Shown here: piece after piece, positions 49,773-59,181 of the stretch
Position numbering within the stretch: position 1 is the stretch's first letter
Layout: the number at the start of each line of letters is the position of its first letter
The notes under the pieces: generated by a model
Databases searched by the model: none
What the model was told of the DNA's origin: nothing
Seen by the model: only the letters and a program-made list of their open reading frames with translations
Position numbers and translations under genes: made by a program
Assembly (NCBI RefSeq): GCF_001405015.1
Contig: NZ_CYZX01000006.1
Span: 1-64,000 of the forward strand
Direction of reading: 5' to 3'
Length of the DNA stretch: 64,000 nucleotides
Source of the DNA: Clostridium disporicum
Lineage (GTDB): Bacteria; Bacillota; Clostridia; Clostridiales; Clostridiaceae

Positions 49773-51536
49773 ATGAAAATAGTTAATAAATTAAGAACCA
49801 TTATGAAAAATAATAATATAGATCATTATATTATAACTAGTAATGATCCACATCAAAGTGAGTATGTAGCAGATTATTATAAGGGAAGAGCTTATATTTC
49901 AGGATTTACAGGTTCAGCTGGAACTCTTTTAGTATCTTCTGATAAGGCTAAATTATGGACAGATGGTAGATACTTTATTCAAGCTGAAAATGAACTTAAA
50001 GGTTCAGGAATAGAATTAATGAAGATTGCCACAGCGGGATATCCTACTTTAGAAGAATATATCAAGGAAAATGTTAAAGAAAATGAAACTTTAGGTATTT
50101 GCGGAAATTGTTATGCAGCAAGTGCATATAAGAAGTTATTAGAGATAGCAGAAGAGAATAATTTTAAAATAAACTTAGAACATGATTTATTAAATCATGT
50201 ATGGAATGACAGACCAGAATTACCTAAGGAGAAGATATTTTTACATAATGTAATGTTCAGTGGGGAAAGTGCAAGAGAAAAAATATTAAGAATAAGAAAG
50301 AGGATGTCTGAGTTAAAAGCTGATAACTTTATTTTATCATCTCTTGATGATATAGCATGGACTTTTAACATAAGAGGAAATGATGTGAAGTTTAATCCTG
50401 TTGCTCTAGCTTATGCTTTAATATCTCAAGATGCAGCTACATTATATATTGATAAGAAAAAGGTTACAGATGAAATAATCCGTAATTTAAATTATGAAGG
50501 TGTGAAGATTAAGAATTATGACGATATATTCGAAGATGTTAGAAATATAAAAACATCAGTATTTATTGACTTATTAAAGACAAATGCAGAGATATATAAT
50601 GCTATTTCTAAAGAGGTTAAAGTAATAGAAGGAACAAATATAACTACAGAATTAAAAGCTATAAAAAATTACGTAGAGCTAGCAAGCTTAGATAACTGTC
50701 AGGTTAGAGATGGTGTTGCTATGGTTAGATTCATAAAATGGCTAAAAGAGAGTGTAGGTAAAATAGAGGTTACAGAACTAAGTGCTACTGAAAAATTATC
50801 TAACCTTAGAGCAGAAGGAATAAATGCAAAAGGAGACAGCTTTGGAACTATAGCTGGATATAAAGACCATGCAGCTATGATGCATTACTCAGCCAATGAG
50901 GAAAGTGATTATGAAATAAAAGAAGAAGGATTATTCCTTGTAGATTCAGGTGGACAATACTTAGATGGAACTACAGATATAACAAGAACTTTTGTTATGG
51001 GAGACTTAACAGAAGAGGAAAAGATAGATTATACATTAGTGCTAAAAGGTCATATAGACTTAAGTATGGCTAAATTCTTAAAAGGCACAACAGGGATGCA
51101 TTTAGATATTTTAGCTAGGGCAGCACTATGGAAACATGGAATAGATTATAAGTGCGGAACAGGCCATGGGGTAGGATTCTTCCTTAGTGTACACGAAGGA
51201 CCACAAGGAATCAGACCTTCAGGAAATACAGTAGTCCTTGAACCAGGAATGATATTAACTAATGAACCTGGAGTTTACAAGGAAGGGAAGCATGGAATAA
51301 GAATTGAAAATACATTAGTAGTAATTAAAGATGAAGCCAATGAGTTTGGAGATTTTTATAGCTTTAAAACAATATCATACTGTCCAATAGATTTAGGAGC
51401 TGTTATCAAAGATATGCTTACTAAGGATGAGATAAATTGGCTTAATAATTATCACGAAACAGTTTATATAAAATTAGCACCATTTTTAAATGATGAAGAA
51501 AAAGCATTCTTAAAGGAAATAACTAGAGAGATATAA
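49773..51536 (+). CDS. Xaa-Pro aminopeptidase family protein (M24)
   Basis: The 587-aa three-domain enzyme has two creatinase-like N-terminal domains and a C-terminal M24 pita-bread domain. The dinuclear metal ligands are visible: two Asp in DSGGQYLDGTTDITRT, His in GTGHGVGFFLSVHEGP, Glu in TNEPGVYKEG and Glu in GIRIENT. The length matches eukaryotic-type X-prolyl aminopeptidase P1 (about 600 aa) rather than the short E. coli PepQ/PepP forms. It removes N-terminal residues from peptides with Pro in second position. AAGGAG precedes the start. Confidence 0.94.
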   Translation: MKIVNKLRTIMKNNNIDHYIITSNDPHQSEYVADYYKGRAYISGFTGSAGTLLVSSDKAKLWTDGRYFIQAENELKGSGIELMKIATAGYPTLEEYIKENVKENETLGICGNCYAASAYKKLLEIAEENNFKINLEHDLLNHVWNDRPELPKEKIFLHNVMFSGESAREKILRIRKRMSELKADNFILSSLDDIAWTFNIRGNDVKFNPVALAYALISQDAATLYIDKKKVTDEIIRNLNYEGVKIKNYDDIFEDVRNIKTSVFIDLLKTNAEIYNAISKEVKVIEGTNITTELKAIKNYVELASLDNCQVRDGVAMVRFIKWLKESVGKIEVTELSATEKLSNLRAEGINAKGDSFGTIAGYKDHAAMMHYSANEESDYEIKEEGLFLVDSGGQYLDGTTDITRTFVMGDLTEEEKIDYTLVLKGHIDLSMAKFLKGTTGMHLDILARAALWKHGIDYKCGTGHGVGFFLSVHEGPQGIRPSGNTVVLEPGMILTNEPGVYKEGKHGIRIENTLVVIKDEANEFGDFYSFKTISYCPIDLGAVIKDMLTKDEINWLNNYHETVYIKLAPFLNDEEKAFLKEITREI

Positions 51537-51557
51537 TAAAAAGTAATACTAATTATA

Positions 51558-51590
51558 AAAAAGTTCTACCATTGAAGGTAGAACTTTTTC
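51558..51590 (+). terminator. Terminator of the M24 peptidase gene
   Basis: AAAGTTCTACC pairs perfectly with GGTAGAACTTT around a six-base loop, followed by TT. Confidence 0.88.
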
Positions 51591-51628
51591 TTTCCCTTGG
51601 CTCAATAAATTGATTATTGATAATTAAA

Positions 51629-51763
51629 TTAAGAATTTTTCTTAATATAAATTTTAAAAGCTTTTATTATAAGTATTAAAATGTATATGCCTAAACCTGC
51701 AATAGCTAAATACAAAGCAATATTAAAATACCCCAAAAAGATTACTGGTACTAATGGCTCCAT
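51629..51763 (-). CDS. 44-aa single-helix membrane peptide
   Basis: MEPLVPVIFLGYFNIALYLA begins a 44-residue protein that is almost one continuous membrane helix ending in a basic KAFKIYIKKNS tail. GGGGGAG lies just before the ATG. It is 42 bases downstream of a membrane-protein gene read the same way, so it may be a small subunit or modulator of that protein. No family is recognised. Confidence 0.55.
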   Translation of the reverse strand: MEPLVPVIFLGYFNIALYLAIAGLGIYILILIIKAFKIYIKKNS

Positions 51764-51805
51764 AAAATCTCCCCCTTTTAGTTTATAAATTTAATGAACT
51801 TAAGT

Positions 51806-52645
51806 TTAACATTGCTTATTAAATTGCTTATTGATTTTATAATTTGACTTTATAATAAACCAAAGTACTCCTGTTGGTATTATATTTACTAATAAAGTTA
51901 ACCATGTATTAAATGGAGAGTTGGTTATTAAATTATATAGGTATGGTAAAATTGCTAATAAAAAATATAAACTAGCTATTACTATGATGTCTTTAAATTT
52001 ACTCTTCATTTTAGGATAATATTTTGAAATAAAAAATGTAGATATTACGGCTATAAACATAACTCCGAAAGCACCTATATCACCTATTGAAGACTCAATA
52101 CTTATCCCTCTAATTAATGCTAATACTATCCCAGATAATGAGAATAACACCATACAAACTATTGTAGAAACAAATTCATGTTTGTTCTCTTCTATTAATT
52201 TTATCTTTTTCTTTTTAGATGGTTTTGCTAATAGATATGAAAATAATAATGTTTGAATAAGGATTTCTGGTGCTCCTTTTAAATGAAACTCTAATGGCAA
52301 CTTAGTATACACTATACCTTCTATTGAAAATGGCGCAGGCCCCGGTGTGTTTATTATTCCTATTATACTTAATATAGCCCATAATTTTAACCAACCATAT
52401 TTTTTACCAATAAAGGTATCTTTAAATAATAGTAATACTGCTCCAAATAATATTCCTCGAATAACTTGCACTAAAGGTCCTAATAAGGTACTTAAACCTC
52501 CAACCTCTCTCATAAATCCATTTACTCCATCCATAGTAAATAAACTATTATAATTAAATACTACAGAAAATATTATTCCGCATAAAATATAAGTTAGAAT
52601 ATGTATACCTGTTGCTTTTAGGATAAACTTTAGATTGTTGTTCAT
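51806..52645 (-). CDS. Multi-pass membrane protein of unknown function
   Basis: A 279-aa protein with about eight hydrophobic helices and a strongly charged central loop (KPSKKKKIKLIEENKHEF). The motif SIEGIVYTKLPLEFHLKGAPEI lies before one helix. The start at 52645 follows AGGGGGAG; a longer frame to 52738 lacks a site. It resembles unnamed membrane proteins of clostridia. The downstream single-helix peptide probably shares the transcript. There are no enzymatic motifs. Confidence 0.7.
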   Translation of the reverse strand: MNNNLKFILKATGIHILTYILCGIIFSVVFNYNSLFTMDGVNGFMREVGGLSTLLGPLVQVIRGILFGAVLLLFKDTFIGKKYGWLKLWAILSIIGIINTPGPAPFSIEGIVYTKLPLEFHLKGAPEILIQTLLFSYLLAKPSKKKKIKLIEENKHEFVSTIVCMVLFSLSGIVLALIRGISIESSIGDIGAFGVMFIAVISTFFISKYYPKMKSKFKDIIVIASLYFLLAILPYLYNLITNSPFNTWLTLLVNIIPTGVLWFIIKSNYKINKQFNKQC

Positions 52646-52782
52646 ACATTCTCCCCCTTTTTTGATGTTATATTTTAATACATAAAATAATACAAATATG
52701 AACTTAGTAGTTAATATTATATTAACATAATTATCCAATATGTTGCACTGTAAATTCTATATTTTGGGTATTGGATATAAAA

Positions 52783-52820
52783 ATAGCGCTATAATGAGTA
52801 AAAATCATTATAACGCTATA
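52783..52820. terminator. Terminator of the NatAB-like operon
   Basis: TAGCG-TATAATGA (about 52784-52797) pairs with TCATTATA-CGCTA (about 52805-52818), with one bulged base in each arm, just beyond the permease stop on the minus strand. Confidence 0.7.
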
Positions 52821-52843
52821 ATTAAGCTAGTCTTTAGATAATA

Positions 52844-54133
52844 TTATTTCTTCTTTAGCCACTTTAAGGCATTCTTTAATTTGATTGGGTTTCCGTATCT
52901 TAAAGTTGCAAGTCTGTAGATTTTAATTGCTCCCCATGCAACTGTTATAGTAGATAATACTAATATAACAAATGAAATTATTATTTCTATAGTAGATACA
53001 GTACCCATAGCTATACGTATAAGCATAGTCATAGATGAACTAAATGGAACGAAGGAAGCTATTTTTACGATTAAGCTGTCAGCATTACCCATCATTCCGA
53101 ACATACTTATAAAGAATACTATAACAAATATCATAGTAATAGATCCGATACTTGAGCTTATATCTTCTGTTTTAGAAACTAAAGCACCTAAAGCACCAAA
53201 GATAAAGCAGTAGAATAGGTAACCAACTCCGCCGAAGAATGCAAATGCAAGTAGGATATCGCTAGGCATCTTAAGCACGCCATCTAGCATACCGTTCCAA
53301 GCATCTCTATTTATAGCATAAGTTACAACCCCTGCTGATAACATTACTCCAACTTGTATAACACTAGCAAGTGTTGCTGCAATTACTTTACCTAATATAA
53401 GGCTAGTAGTACTTGTGCTTGTAACTAATACTTCAATAGCTCTAGAGCTTTTTTCTGATGTAACAGAAACTGCTACAAGCTGACCATAAAGAATTGTCAT
53501 CATATAAATTACAAATACAAGGATATAAACATATCCAAAGTTTCCTGCACCATCTTTACCTAAAACAGTAGTTTCTGATGTTATTGGCAGATTAACTATT
53601 GTTTCAAGTTCAAGGTAATCTATACCTTCCTTTTCTGCATACTCTTTACGATTTATAGCAGCAAGAGCAGAGTGGAAAGTCATTTGGCTCATGTCAGCAA
53701 AGTTTGAGTTTTCAACTAAGTAATAATATTTAACTGCGCTTTCTACAACGAAACCAGCTTTTGCAGAACCATCTTTAACAAGTTTTTCAGCATCCTCTTC
53801 ACTAGTTACTTTTTCAAAATTTGCATTAGGGAAGTAGCTTTTAATAAGCTCAAAGTTATCATCAGCTATAAGTCCGCTTTTATCAAATATTACGTAATTA
53901 ACATTTTCCTCATCACTATCTGAGTCAATAACACCTGAATCTCCACCTTGGTTTTCTTCTACAGTAGCATTATTTTTAGAAAGTCCAGGTATAAGGCCTG
54001 ATAAATCAAATAAAGAAGGCAGTGATAATCCAATAATTAATATTGCAGAAATAAGTATAGTTGTTATCATATAACCTTTATTTTTAAAGTAGTTAGTTAA
54101 TTCAAAGCTTAAAACATTAAGAAATTTTTTCAT
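52844..54133 (-). CDS. ABC transporter permease, NatB-like
   Basis: The 429-aa permease has the ABC2_membrane_3 layout: one helix at about 20-42, a ~150-residue extracellular domain with an acidic Gly/Asp/Ser-rich stretch (GDSGVIDSDSDEENV), then five to six helices with the conserved LVTSTSTTSLILGKVIAA. Similar proteins pair with NatA-like ATPases to export Na+ or stress compounds; direction and substrate are inferred. It overlaps the ATPase gene by one base. Confidence 0.88.
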   Translation of the reverse strand: MKKFLNVLSFELTNYFKNKGYMITTILISAILIIGLSLPSLFDLSGLIPGLSKNNATVEENQGGDSGVIDSDSDEENVNYVIFDKSGLIADDNFELIKSYFPNANFEKVTSEEDAEKLVKDGSAKAGFVVESAVKYYYLVENSNFADMSQMTFHSALAAINRKEYAEKEGIDYLELETIVNLPITSETTVLGKDGAGNFGYVYILVFVIYMMTILYGQLVAVSVTSEKSSRAIEVLVTSTSTTSLILGKVIAATLASVIQVGVMLSAGVVTYAINRDAWNGMLDGVLKMPSDILLAFAFFGGVGYLFYCFIFGALGALVSKTEDISSSIGSITMIFVIVFFISMFGMMGNADSLIVKIASFVPFSSSMTMLIRIAMGTVSTIEIIISFVILVLSTITVAWGAIKIYRLATLRYGNPIKLKNALKWLKKK

Positions 54134-55047
54134 TATTCATCACCTGCCTTTAATACGAATATGTCTGTTAATGTAGGCTCATATTCTGCAAATTTTTCAA
54201 TATCTATATCAGTAGTTAGTATTTTTTCAAGTAGGTCATTTTTACTCTTGCCATCACATAATTCAAGTACTATAAAGCTTTTCTTAGTTTCATATACTTT
54301 AACTATGTCAGCAAAGTTTTCAGCAGCAAAATTGCTAAGCTCTTCTAAAGACATATTATTAGCACTTAATATAAGTCTGTTTTTACCAAAATCCTTTTTA
54401 ATATTTTTTAGATTACCACTTAAAACAATTTCTCCTTTATTGATAATAGCAATCTCATCACAGAATTCTTCAACATAGCTCATTTGGTGGCTTGAGAATA
54501 TTACAAGTTTATTTTCTGCAATAAGCTCATTTACAACATCCTTAAGAATTTGAGAATTAACAGGGTCAAGACCGCTAAATGGCTCGTCTAATATTACTAT
54601 GTCTGGATTACATACAAGAGTCTGAGCAAGTTGAACCTTTTGCTGATTACCTTTAGATAAGGTTTCAAGCTTTCTATTTTCATATTCAGAAACCCCAAGT
54701 CTATTAAGCCATTTTCGAGTACTTTCCTTTGCTTCCTTCTTAGTCATGCCACGTAAAGTAGCAAGGTACACTATTTGTTCCATAACTTTTTTCTTTGGAT
54801 ATAGGCCTCTTTCTTCTGGCAGATAACCAATTTGAAAATCTTTTGGGTTGAAGTTTCTACCATCCATAAGTATTTCACCAGAGTTTGCTTTAAATACATC
54901 CATTAAAATACGTATAGTGGTAGTTTTACCTGCTCCATTTCTTCCTAAGAGTCCTAGTGCTTTTCCACTTTCTACTGAAAATGAAATTCCGTGAAGAACT
55001 TCATTCTCTTCAAAAGTTTTTCGTAGTTCTTTTACTTCTAGTTTCAT
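54133..55047 (-). CDS. ABC transporter ATPase, NatA-like
   Basis: A 304-aa ATPase with Walker A GRNGAGKTT, Q-loop LPEERGLYPKK, signature LSKGNQQKVQ (the SKGNQ form typical of NatA/YhaQ-type proteins), Walker B IVILDEPFSGLD and H-loop SSHQ. A ~75-residue C-terminal DUF4162-like domain follows. It forms a two-gene exporter with the overlapping permease gene. The ribosome site is GGGGG. Confidence 0.92.
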   Translation of the reverse strand: MKLEVKELRKTFEENEVLHGISFSVESGKALGLLGRNGAGKTTTIRILMDVFKANSGEILMDGRNFNPKDFQIGYLPEERGLYPKKKVMEQIVYLATLRGMTKKEAKESTRKWLNRLGVSEYENRKLETLSKGNQQKVQLAQTLVCNPDIVILDEPFSGLDPVNSQILKDVVNELIAENKLVIFSSHQMSYVEEFCDEIAIINKGEIVLSGNLKNIKKDFGKNRLILSANNMSLEELSNFAAENFADIVKVYETKKSFIVLELCDGKSKNDLLEKILTTDIDIEKFAEYEPTLTDIFVLKAGDE

Positions 55048-55344
55048 TATTAACCCCCTGAAACATTTTATAATGTTTTAATTTAAAATATAATATAGTA
55101 AATTATAACCTATTATAATGGTATTAAATACTATTTGCAATATATTTTAGAAAATTTTGTTACAATTATTTTACCAAATAAATACAAAAAATTAAATTAA
55201 GAAAAGATTAAGTTTGATAAATGAACAAAAAAAATCAAATAAATGCATATAAAAATTCTTTATAATACGAAATTTATCAACATAATGTTATAATTAATAA
55301 AAGTATAAGCAATAATTATAAGTAGTCGGATATTGGAGGAACTA

Positions 55345-56565
55345 ATGATGGATAAGAAAAAAGTTATTGTAGTGGGAGCAGGGCCTGCAGGAATAATGGC
55401 AGCGTTAAATGCAGCTAAGAATAATGATGTTATATTAATAGAAAGAAATAATGAAATAGGTAAAAAGCTTAAGTTAACTGGTGGAGGAAGATGTAATATC
55501 ACAAATAAAAGAGATATTGAAGAGTTCTTTAATAGAGTAGTAAATAACAGTAAGTTTTTATATAGTTCATTTTATAACTTTACTAATGAAGATCTTTTAG
55601 CTTATCTTGATGAATGTAACTTTGAATATAAGGTAGAGTACGATAATCATAATAAAGTATATACAAGTAGTGATAAGGCAGAGGATTTTATAGAATTATT
55701 AAAAAATAACTTAGCTAAAGCTAAAGTAAAGATTTTATACAATAAACAGGTTACCGATTTAATAGTAGAGGACAGCATTATTAAAGGTGTAGTAACTGAT
55801 GATAATAATAAAATATATGGAGATAAAGTAATAATAACTACAGGTGGAAAGAGCTTTCCAGTGACAGGGTCAGATGGAAGCATGTTTGAGGTTTTAGAAA
55901 GACATGGACATAAGATTAATCAATTATATCCAGCTTTAGTTCCTCTTGTAATAAAAGAGGAATTTGTAAAAAGACTTCAAGGTATTTCAATGAAAGATGT
56001 AGTATTTAGAGCTAAGGTTAAGAAGAAAAAGATTGAAGTAACAGGGGATATGATATTTACTCATTTTGGTATATCAGGACCAGGAGTATTAATACTTTCA
56101 TCATATATAAATAAAGCTTTAGAAAATGGAGAAATAGAAGTTACATTAGATTTCTTAAGAGATAAGAGTAAGGAAGAGATATCAGCCTTAATAAGAAGTA
56201 ACCCTAATAAGACAGTATTAAATAATATGAAAGGTTTATTAACTCAAAGCTTCTTAAAGGAGATTATAGAAAACTTAGGCTTAACTACTACTAAAGCAGC
56301 AGAGCTTAAAAAAGCAGATGAAATGAAACTTATAGAATTTATAAAAGAAATGAAGCTTACAGTGAGAGAAACTTTATCAATAAAGGCTGCACAAGTAACT
56401 TCAGGAGGGGTAGCAGTTAAGGAAATAGATGCTTCAACTATGGAATCTAAGCTTATTCAAGGCTTATACTTTGCAGGAGAAGTAATAGACGTTGATGCAG
56501 AAACAGGTGGATTTAATCTTCAGATTGCATTTTCAACTGGAACTTTAGCAGGAAGTGATTATTAA
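55345..56565 (+). CDS. HI0933-type NAD(P)/FAD-dependent oxidoreductase (YhiN family)
   Basis: The 406-aa flavoprotein has an FAD-binding motif VVGAGPAGIMAA at the N-terminus, the family block IGKKLKLTGGGRCNITN, ITTGGKSFPVTGSDGSMFEV, TGDMIFTHFGISGPGVL, and a C-terminal AGEVIDVDAETGGFNLQIAFSTG that completes the FAD site. The family (BaiN/YhiN/HI0933-like) includes bile-acid enzyme BaiN, but most members have no known substrate. The start follows GGAGG; ATG 55345 or ATG 55348 are both possible. Confidence 0.93.
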   Translation: MMDKKKVIVVGAGPAGIMAALNAAKNNDVILIERNNEIGKKLKLTGGGRCNITNKRDIEEFFNRVVNNSKFLYSSFYNFTNEDLLAYLDECNFEYKVEYDNHNKVYTSSDKAEDFIELLKNNLAKAKVKILYNKQVTDLIVEDSIIKGVVTDDNNKIYGDKVIITTGGKSFPVTGSDGSMFEVLERHGHKINQLYPALVPLVIKEEFVKRLQGISMKDVVFRAKVKKKKIEVTGDMIFTHFGISGPGVLILSSYINKALENGEIEVTLDFLRDKSKEEISALIRSNPNKTVLNNMKGLLTQSFLKEIIENLGLTTTKAAELKKADEMKLIEFIKEMKLTVRETLSIKAAQVTSGGVAVKEIDASTMESKLIQGLYFAGEVIDVDAETGGFNLQIAFSTGTLAGSDY

Positions 56566-56580
56566 GAGTTAATCGGTAGA

Positions 56581-56615
56581 GGAGGGAGCTGAAATAAACA
56601 GCCCCCTTATTTTTT
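56581..56615 (+). terminator. Terminator of the flavoprotein gene
   Basis: GGGAGCTG pairs with CAGCCCCC (one mismatch) around AAATAAA, followed by TTATTTTTTT. Confidence 0.7.
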
Positions 56616-56727
56616 TGAGCTATCTGTCTTTATATAATTTAATTTATAATTTTATAGATATAAAATACGGATATTTATTAGAGAAAATTATAACCTATTA
56701 AAACTAACAAATTATAGGTTATTTATA

Positions 56728-57327
56728 TTAACATATATCATTTTTAGGGTAATATACTTTAGAACCGTTTTGTGTTATATGGTCTTGAACATTCATTAAA
56801 GCCTCCCCAAATCTTTGGAAGTGAACAATTTCCCTTTGTCTTAGAAATCTTAAAATTTCTTTAATTTCTTCTTCATCAGTTAAATTAATTAACCATTCAT
56901 AAGTTGCTCTTGCTTTTTGCTCAGCAGCCATATCTTCATGAAGGTCTGCTACTACATCATCCTTGGCTTGAATATAAGTTGCAGTCCAAGGGTTACCTTG
57001 AGCATCAGCATAATATAAAGCTCTTCCATGGTCTACATAGTGTCCACCAAGTCCAGCATCTTCTAGTTCAGCTAGTGTAGCATTAGACATTAATTGATAA
57101 ATCATAGTAGCAATCATTTCAACGTGAGCCATTTCTTCAGTACCTATATCAGTTAGTAGTGCTTTAGATTTATTAGTAGGCATTGTATAACGTTGATTTA
57201 AATATCTAAGGGCTGCACTTAACTCTCCATCAGGACCACCGTATTGAGACATAAGATATTTAGCCATTTTTAAGTCTTTAGACTGTAGGTTTATTGGATA
57301 TTCTAAAGTTTTTACATAATACCACAT
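56728..57327 (-). CDS. cotJC: CotJC spore-coat protein, manganese-catalase-like (copy 1)
   Basis: A 199-aa ferritin-fold protein of the CotJC/manganese catalase family. It has the metal-ligand motifs EEMAHVEMI (about 66-74) and EIVHFQRFGEA (about 169-179), and the family opening MWYYVKTLEYPINL. In Bacillus, CotJC is part of the inner spore coat; manganese-catalase-like activity is plausible here because the ligands are intact. It ends the cotJA-cotJB-cotJC operon. The second operon upstream codes for a close paralogue, differing mostly at the C-terminus. Confidence 0.93.
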   Translation of the reverse strand: MWYYVKTLEYPINLQSKDLKMAKYLMSQYGGPDGELSAALRYLNQRYTMPTNKSKALLTDIGTEEMAHVEMIATMIYQLMSNATLAELEDAGLGGHYVDHGRALYYADAQGNPWTATYIQAKDDVVADLHEDMAAEQKARATYEWLINLTDEEEIKEILRFLRQREIVHFQRFGEALMNVQDHITQNGSKVYYPKNDIC

Positions 57328-57345
57328 TCAATTATTCCTCCTTTG

Positions 57346-57591
57346 TTAATTTTCCCATGGCCATTGGCAGTTTACCCAAGCTTTAGGATTTTCATATGAA
57401 GCTGAGCCAAAGTTGGTTAATGGACCGTATTGTTTCTCATATTTGCGAACTAGTTCATCTAATTTTGCAGATATATTTCTATAGTCTTCTGTAGCTTCTG
57501 TGTTATTTGGAAAATTATCTAAATATAAATTTAGTTCAACAGCATAAAAGATATATTTCATAATTTCAACTAATAATGGATTTTCACTCAT
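57346..57591 (-). CDS. cotJB: CotJB spore-coat protein (copy 1)
   Basis: The 81-aa protein has the CotJB pattern: IMKYIFYAVELNLYLDNFPN, then YEKQYGPLTNFG and a C-terminal WPWEN. It belongs with CotJA and CotJC to a coat complex. It is 18 bases upstream of cotJC and 18 bases downstream of cotJA in one operon. The ribosome site is GAGGTGA. Confidence 0.92.
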   Translation of the reverse strand: MSENPLLVEIMKYIFYAVELNLYLDNFPNNTEATEDYRNISAKLDELVRKYEKQYGPLTNFGSASYENPKAWVNCQWPWEN

Positions 57592-57609
57592 AATTAATCA
57601 CCTCACTTT

Positions 57610-57771
57610 TTATTCAGTTTCAGTATATGGACGGATAAGGTCCCTGAAAATTGTTCCTGATTTTATAGCAGCAGTAAGTGAAAGTAGATTTTCATATTTT
57701 TGAGGCACGATATAAGCTCTTCCATATTCAAGTCTCTTTAGTGGATTGGCTTTTTTTTCTTCAGTATTCAT
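57610..57771 (-). CDS. cotJA: CotJA spore-coat protein (copy 1)
   Basis: This 53-aa protein contains the family segment LEYGRAYIVPQKYENLLSLT, then GTIFRDLIRPY, matching CotJA-family coat-associated proteins. It starts the operon. AAAGGAG lies at a good distance. Confidence 0.85.
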   Translation of the reverse strand: MNTEEKKANPLKRLEYGRAYIVPQKYENLLSLTAAIKSGTIFRDLIRPYTETE

Positions 57772-57842
57772 AAAAATCAATCTCCTTTTGTAAAATTTAT
57801 AATATATAATATGAAAAAAGAAAAAATGTGTTACATAAGGAT

Positions 57843-57876
57843 ATAAAAAGGAGCTGACTTAGCAGCTCCTTTTTGC
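57843..57876. terminator. Terminator between the two cotJ operons
   Basis: AAGGAGCTG pairs perfectly with CAGCTCCTT around ACTTAG, followed by TTT on one strand and T-rich sequence on the other. It ends the upstream cotJ operon and insulates the second. Confidence 0.88.
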
Positions 57877-57888
57877 ATATATTAACAA

Positions 57889-58506
57889 TTATCTTATATA
57901 GTCGTCTGCAGTTACTATAGTTCTTTTTTCGCAGCAGTAATTTGGATTTGATGAGAAGTGATCTTGTACATTCATTAAGGCTTCACCAAATCTTTGGAAG
58001 TGCACAACTTCCCTTTCTCTTAAAAATCTTAATATCTCTTTAATCTCTTGGTCATCAGTTAAGTTAATCAGCCACTCATATGTTGCTCTTGCCTTTTGTT
58101 CAGCAGCCATATCCTCGTATAAATCAGCAACTACATCATCTTTAGCTTGAATATAAGTTGCAGTCCAAGGGTTACCAGTTGCATCAGTATAGAATAAAGC
58201 TCTTCCATGGTCTGTATAATGACCACCAAGACCAGCCTCTACTAATTCATCTAGTGTAGCATTTGACATTAATTGATATACCATAGTTCCTATCATTTCA
58301 ACGTGAGCCATTTCTTCTGTACCAATGTCAGTTAATAAGGCTTTTGCTTTACAAGTTGGCATTGTAAAACGTTGATTTAAATATCTAAGGGCAGCGCTTA
58401 ATTCACCATCAGGTCCACCATATTGAGAAACAAGAAATTTAGCCATTTTAAGATCTTTTGATTTTAAATTTATTGGATATTCCAATGTTTTAACGTAATA
58501 CCACAT
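57889..58506 (-). CDS. cotJC: CotJC spore-coat protein, manganese-catalase-like (copy 2)
   Basis: A 205-aa close paralogue of the protein at 56728-57327, with the same ligand motifs (EEMAHVEMI and EVVHFQRFGEA) and the same MWYYVKTLEYPINL start. It differs at the C-terminus, where it ends NYCCEKRTIVTADDYIR with two adjacent Cys that copy 1 lacks. It is the last gene of the second cotJABC operon. Confidence 0.92.
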   Translation of the reverse strand: MWYYVKTLEYPINLKSKDLKMAKFLVSQYGGPDGELSAALRYLNQRFTMPTCKAKALLTDIGTEEMAHVEMIGTMVYQLMSNATLDELVEAGLGGHYTDHGRALFYTDATGNPWTATYIQAKDDVVADLYEDMAAEQKARATYEWLINLTDDQEIKEILRFLREREVVHFQRFGEALMNVQDHFSSNPNYCCEKRTIVTADDYIR

Positions 58507-58521
58507 TAATATATTCTCCTC

Positions 58522-58770
58522 CTATTTATTTTCCCAAGGCCAAGGACATGATGTCCATTTTTCAGGGTCTTCTATAGAAGAAGAACCAAAGTTAGTCAAT
58601 GGCCCATAAGTTTCTTCGTATTGACGAATTAAACAATCAAGTTTTTCAGAAATCATTTTATAATCTTTTGTGGCTTTTGAGTTTTCAGGGAAGTTATCTA
58701 AATATAAATTAAGATCTACAGCATAAAACATGTATTTCATAATATCTATTACTAATGGATTGTCGTACAT
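58522..58770 (-). CDS. cotJB: CotJB spore-coat protein (copy 2)
   Basis: An 82-aa CotJB-family protein (IMKYMFYAVDLNLYLDNFPE, YGPLTNFGSS, WPWEN). The start at 58770 is preceded by GAGAGGTG; a GTG three codons earlier would include that site. It has the same spacing as in copy 1, 15 bases before cotJC. Confidence 0.9.
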   Translation of the reverse strand: MYDNPLVIDIMKYMFYAVDLNLYLDNFPENSKATKDYKMISEKLDCLIRQYEETYGPLTNFGSSSIEDPEKWTSCPWPWENK

Positions 58771-58783
58771 AATATTCACCTCT

Positions 58784-58948
58784 CTATTTCTTTACTGTTT
58801 CAGTTTCTTCATATGAGCTACGAAGATCTCTAAATATTGTACCTAGCTTAAAAGCTTCAGTAGTTGAGAGTAAATTTTCATATTTTTGAAGTGCTATACA
58901 TGCTTTTGCATATTCATTATTAGTTAAATTTGGGTCTTTAATTTTCAT
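58784..58948 (-). CDS. cotJA: CotJA-like spore-coat protein (copy 2)
   Basis: This 54-aa protein contains LQKYENLLSTTEAFKLGTIF and RDLRSSY, clearly related to copy 1 (QKYENLLSLTAAIKSGTIFR), but its first ~18 residues are different. It starts the second cotJABC operon. The ribosome site is AAGGAAGG, about ten bases before the ATG. Confidence 0.8.
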   Translation of the reverse strand: MKIKDPNLTNNEYAKACIALQKYENLLSTTEAFKLGTIFRDLRSSYEETETVKK

Positions 58949-59181
58949 TTTTTTACTAAACCTTCCTTAATGAATTTATATATACTATATCTTATACAAA
59001 ATATGAGAAAGTGTGGCATAAATGGAGGAAAAATATCGAAAATATATAATTTTTTAGAGTTTTTTAGTAAAAGCAATATATATTCTTGTAACTGAATGAA
59101 AATAAATAGAGATACTTGCTAATAATAGTTAATATAAAATGTTTTAAATTATATCAAGTTAACTTATGAGGAGAAAAAGAT

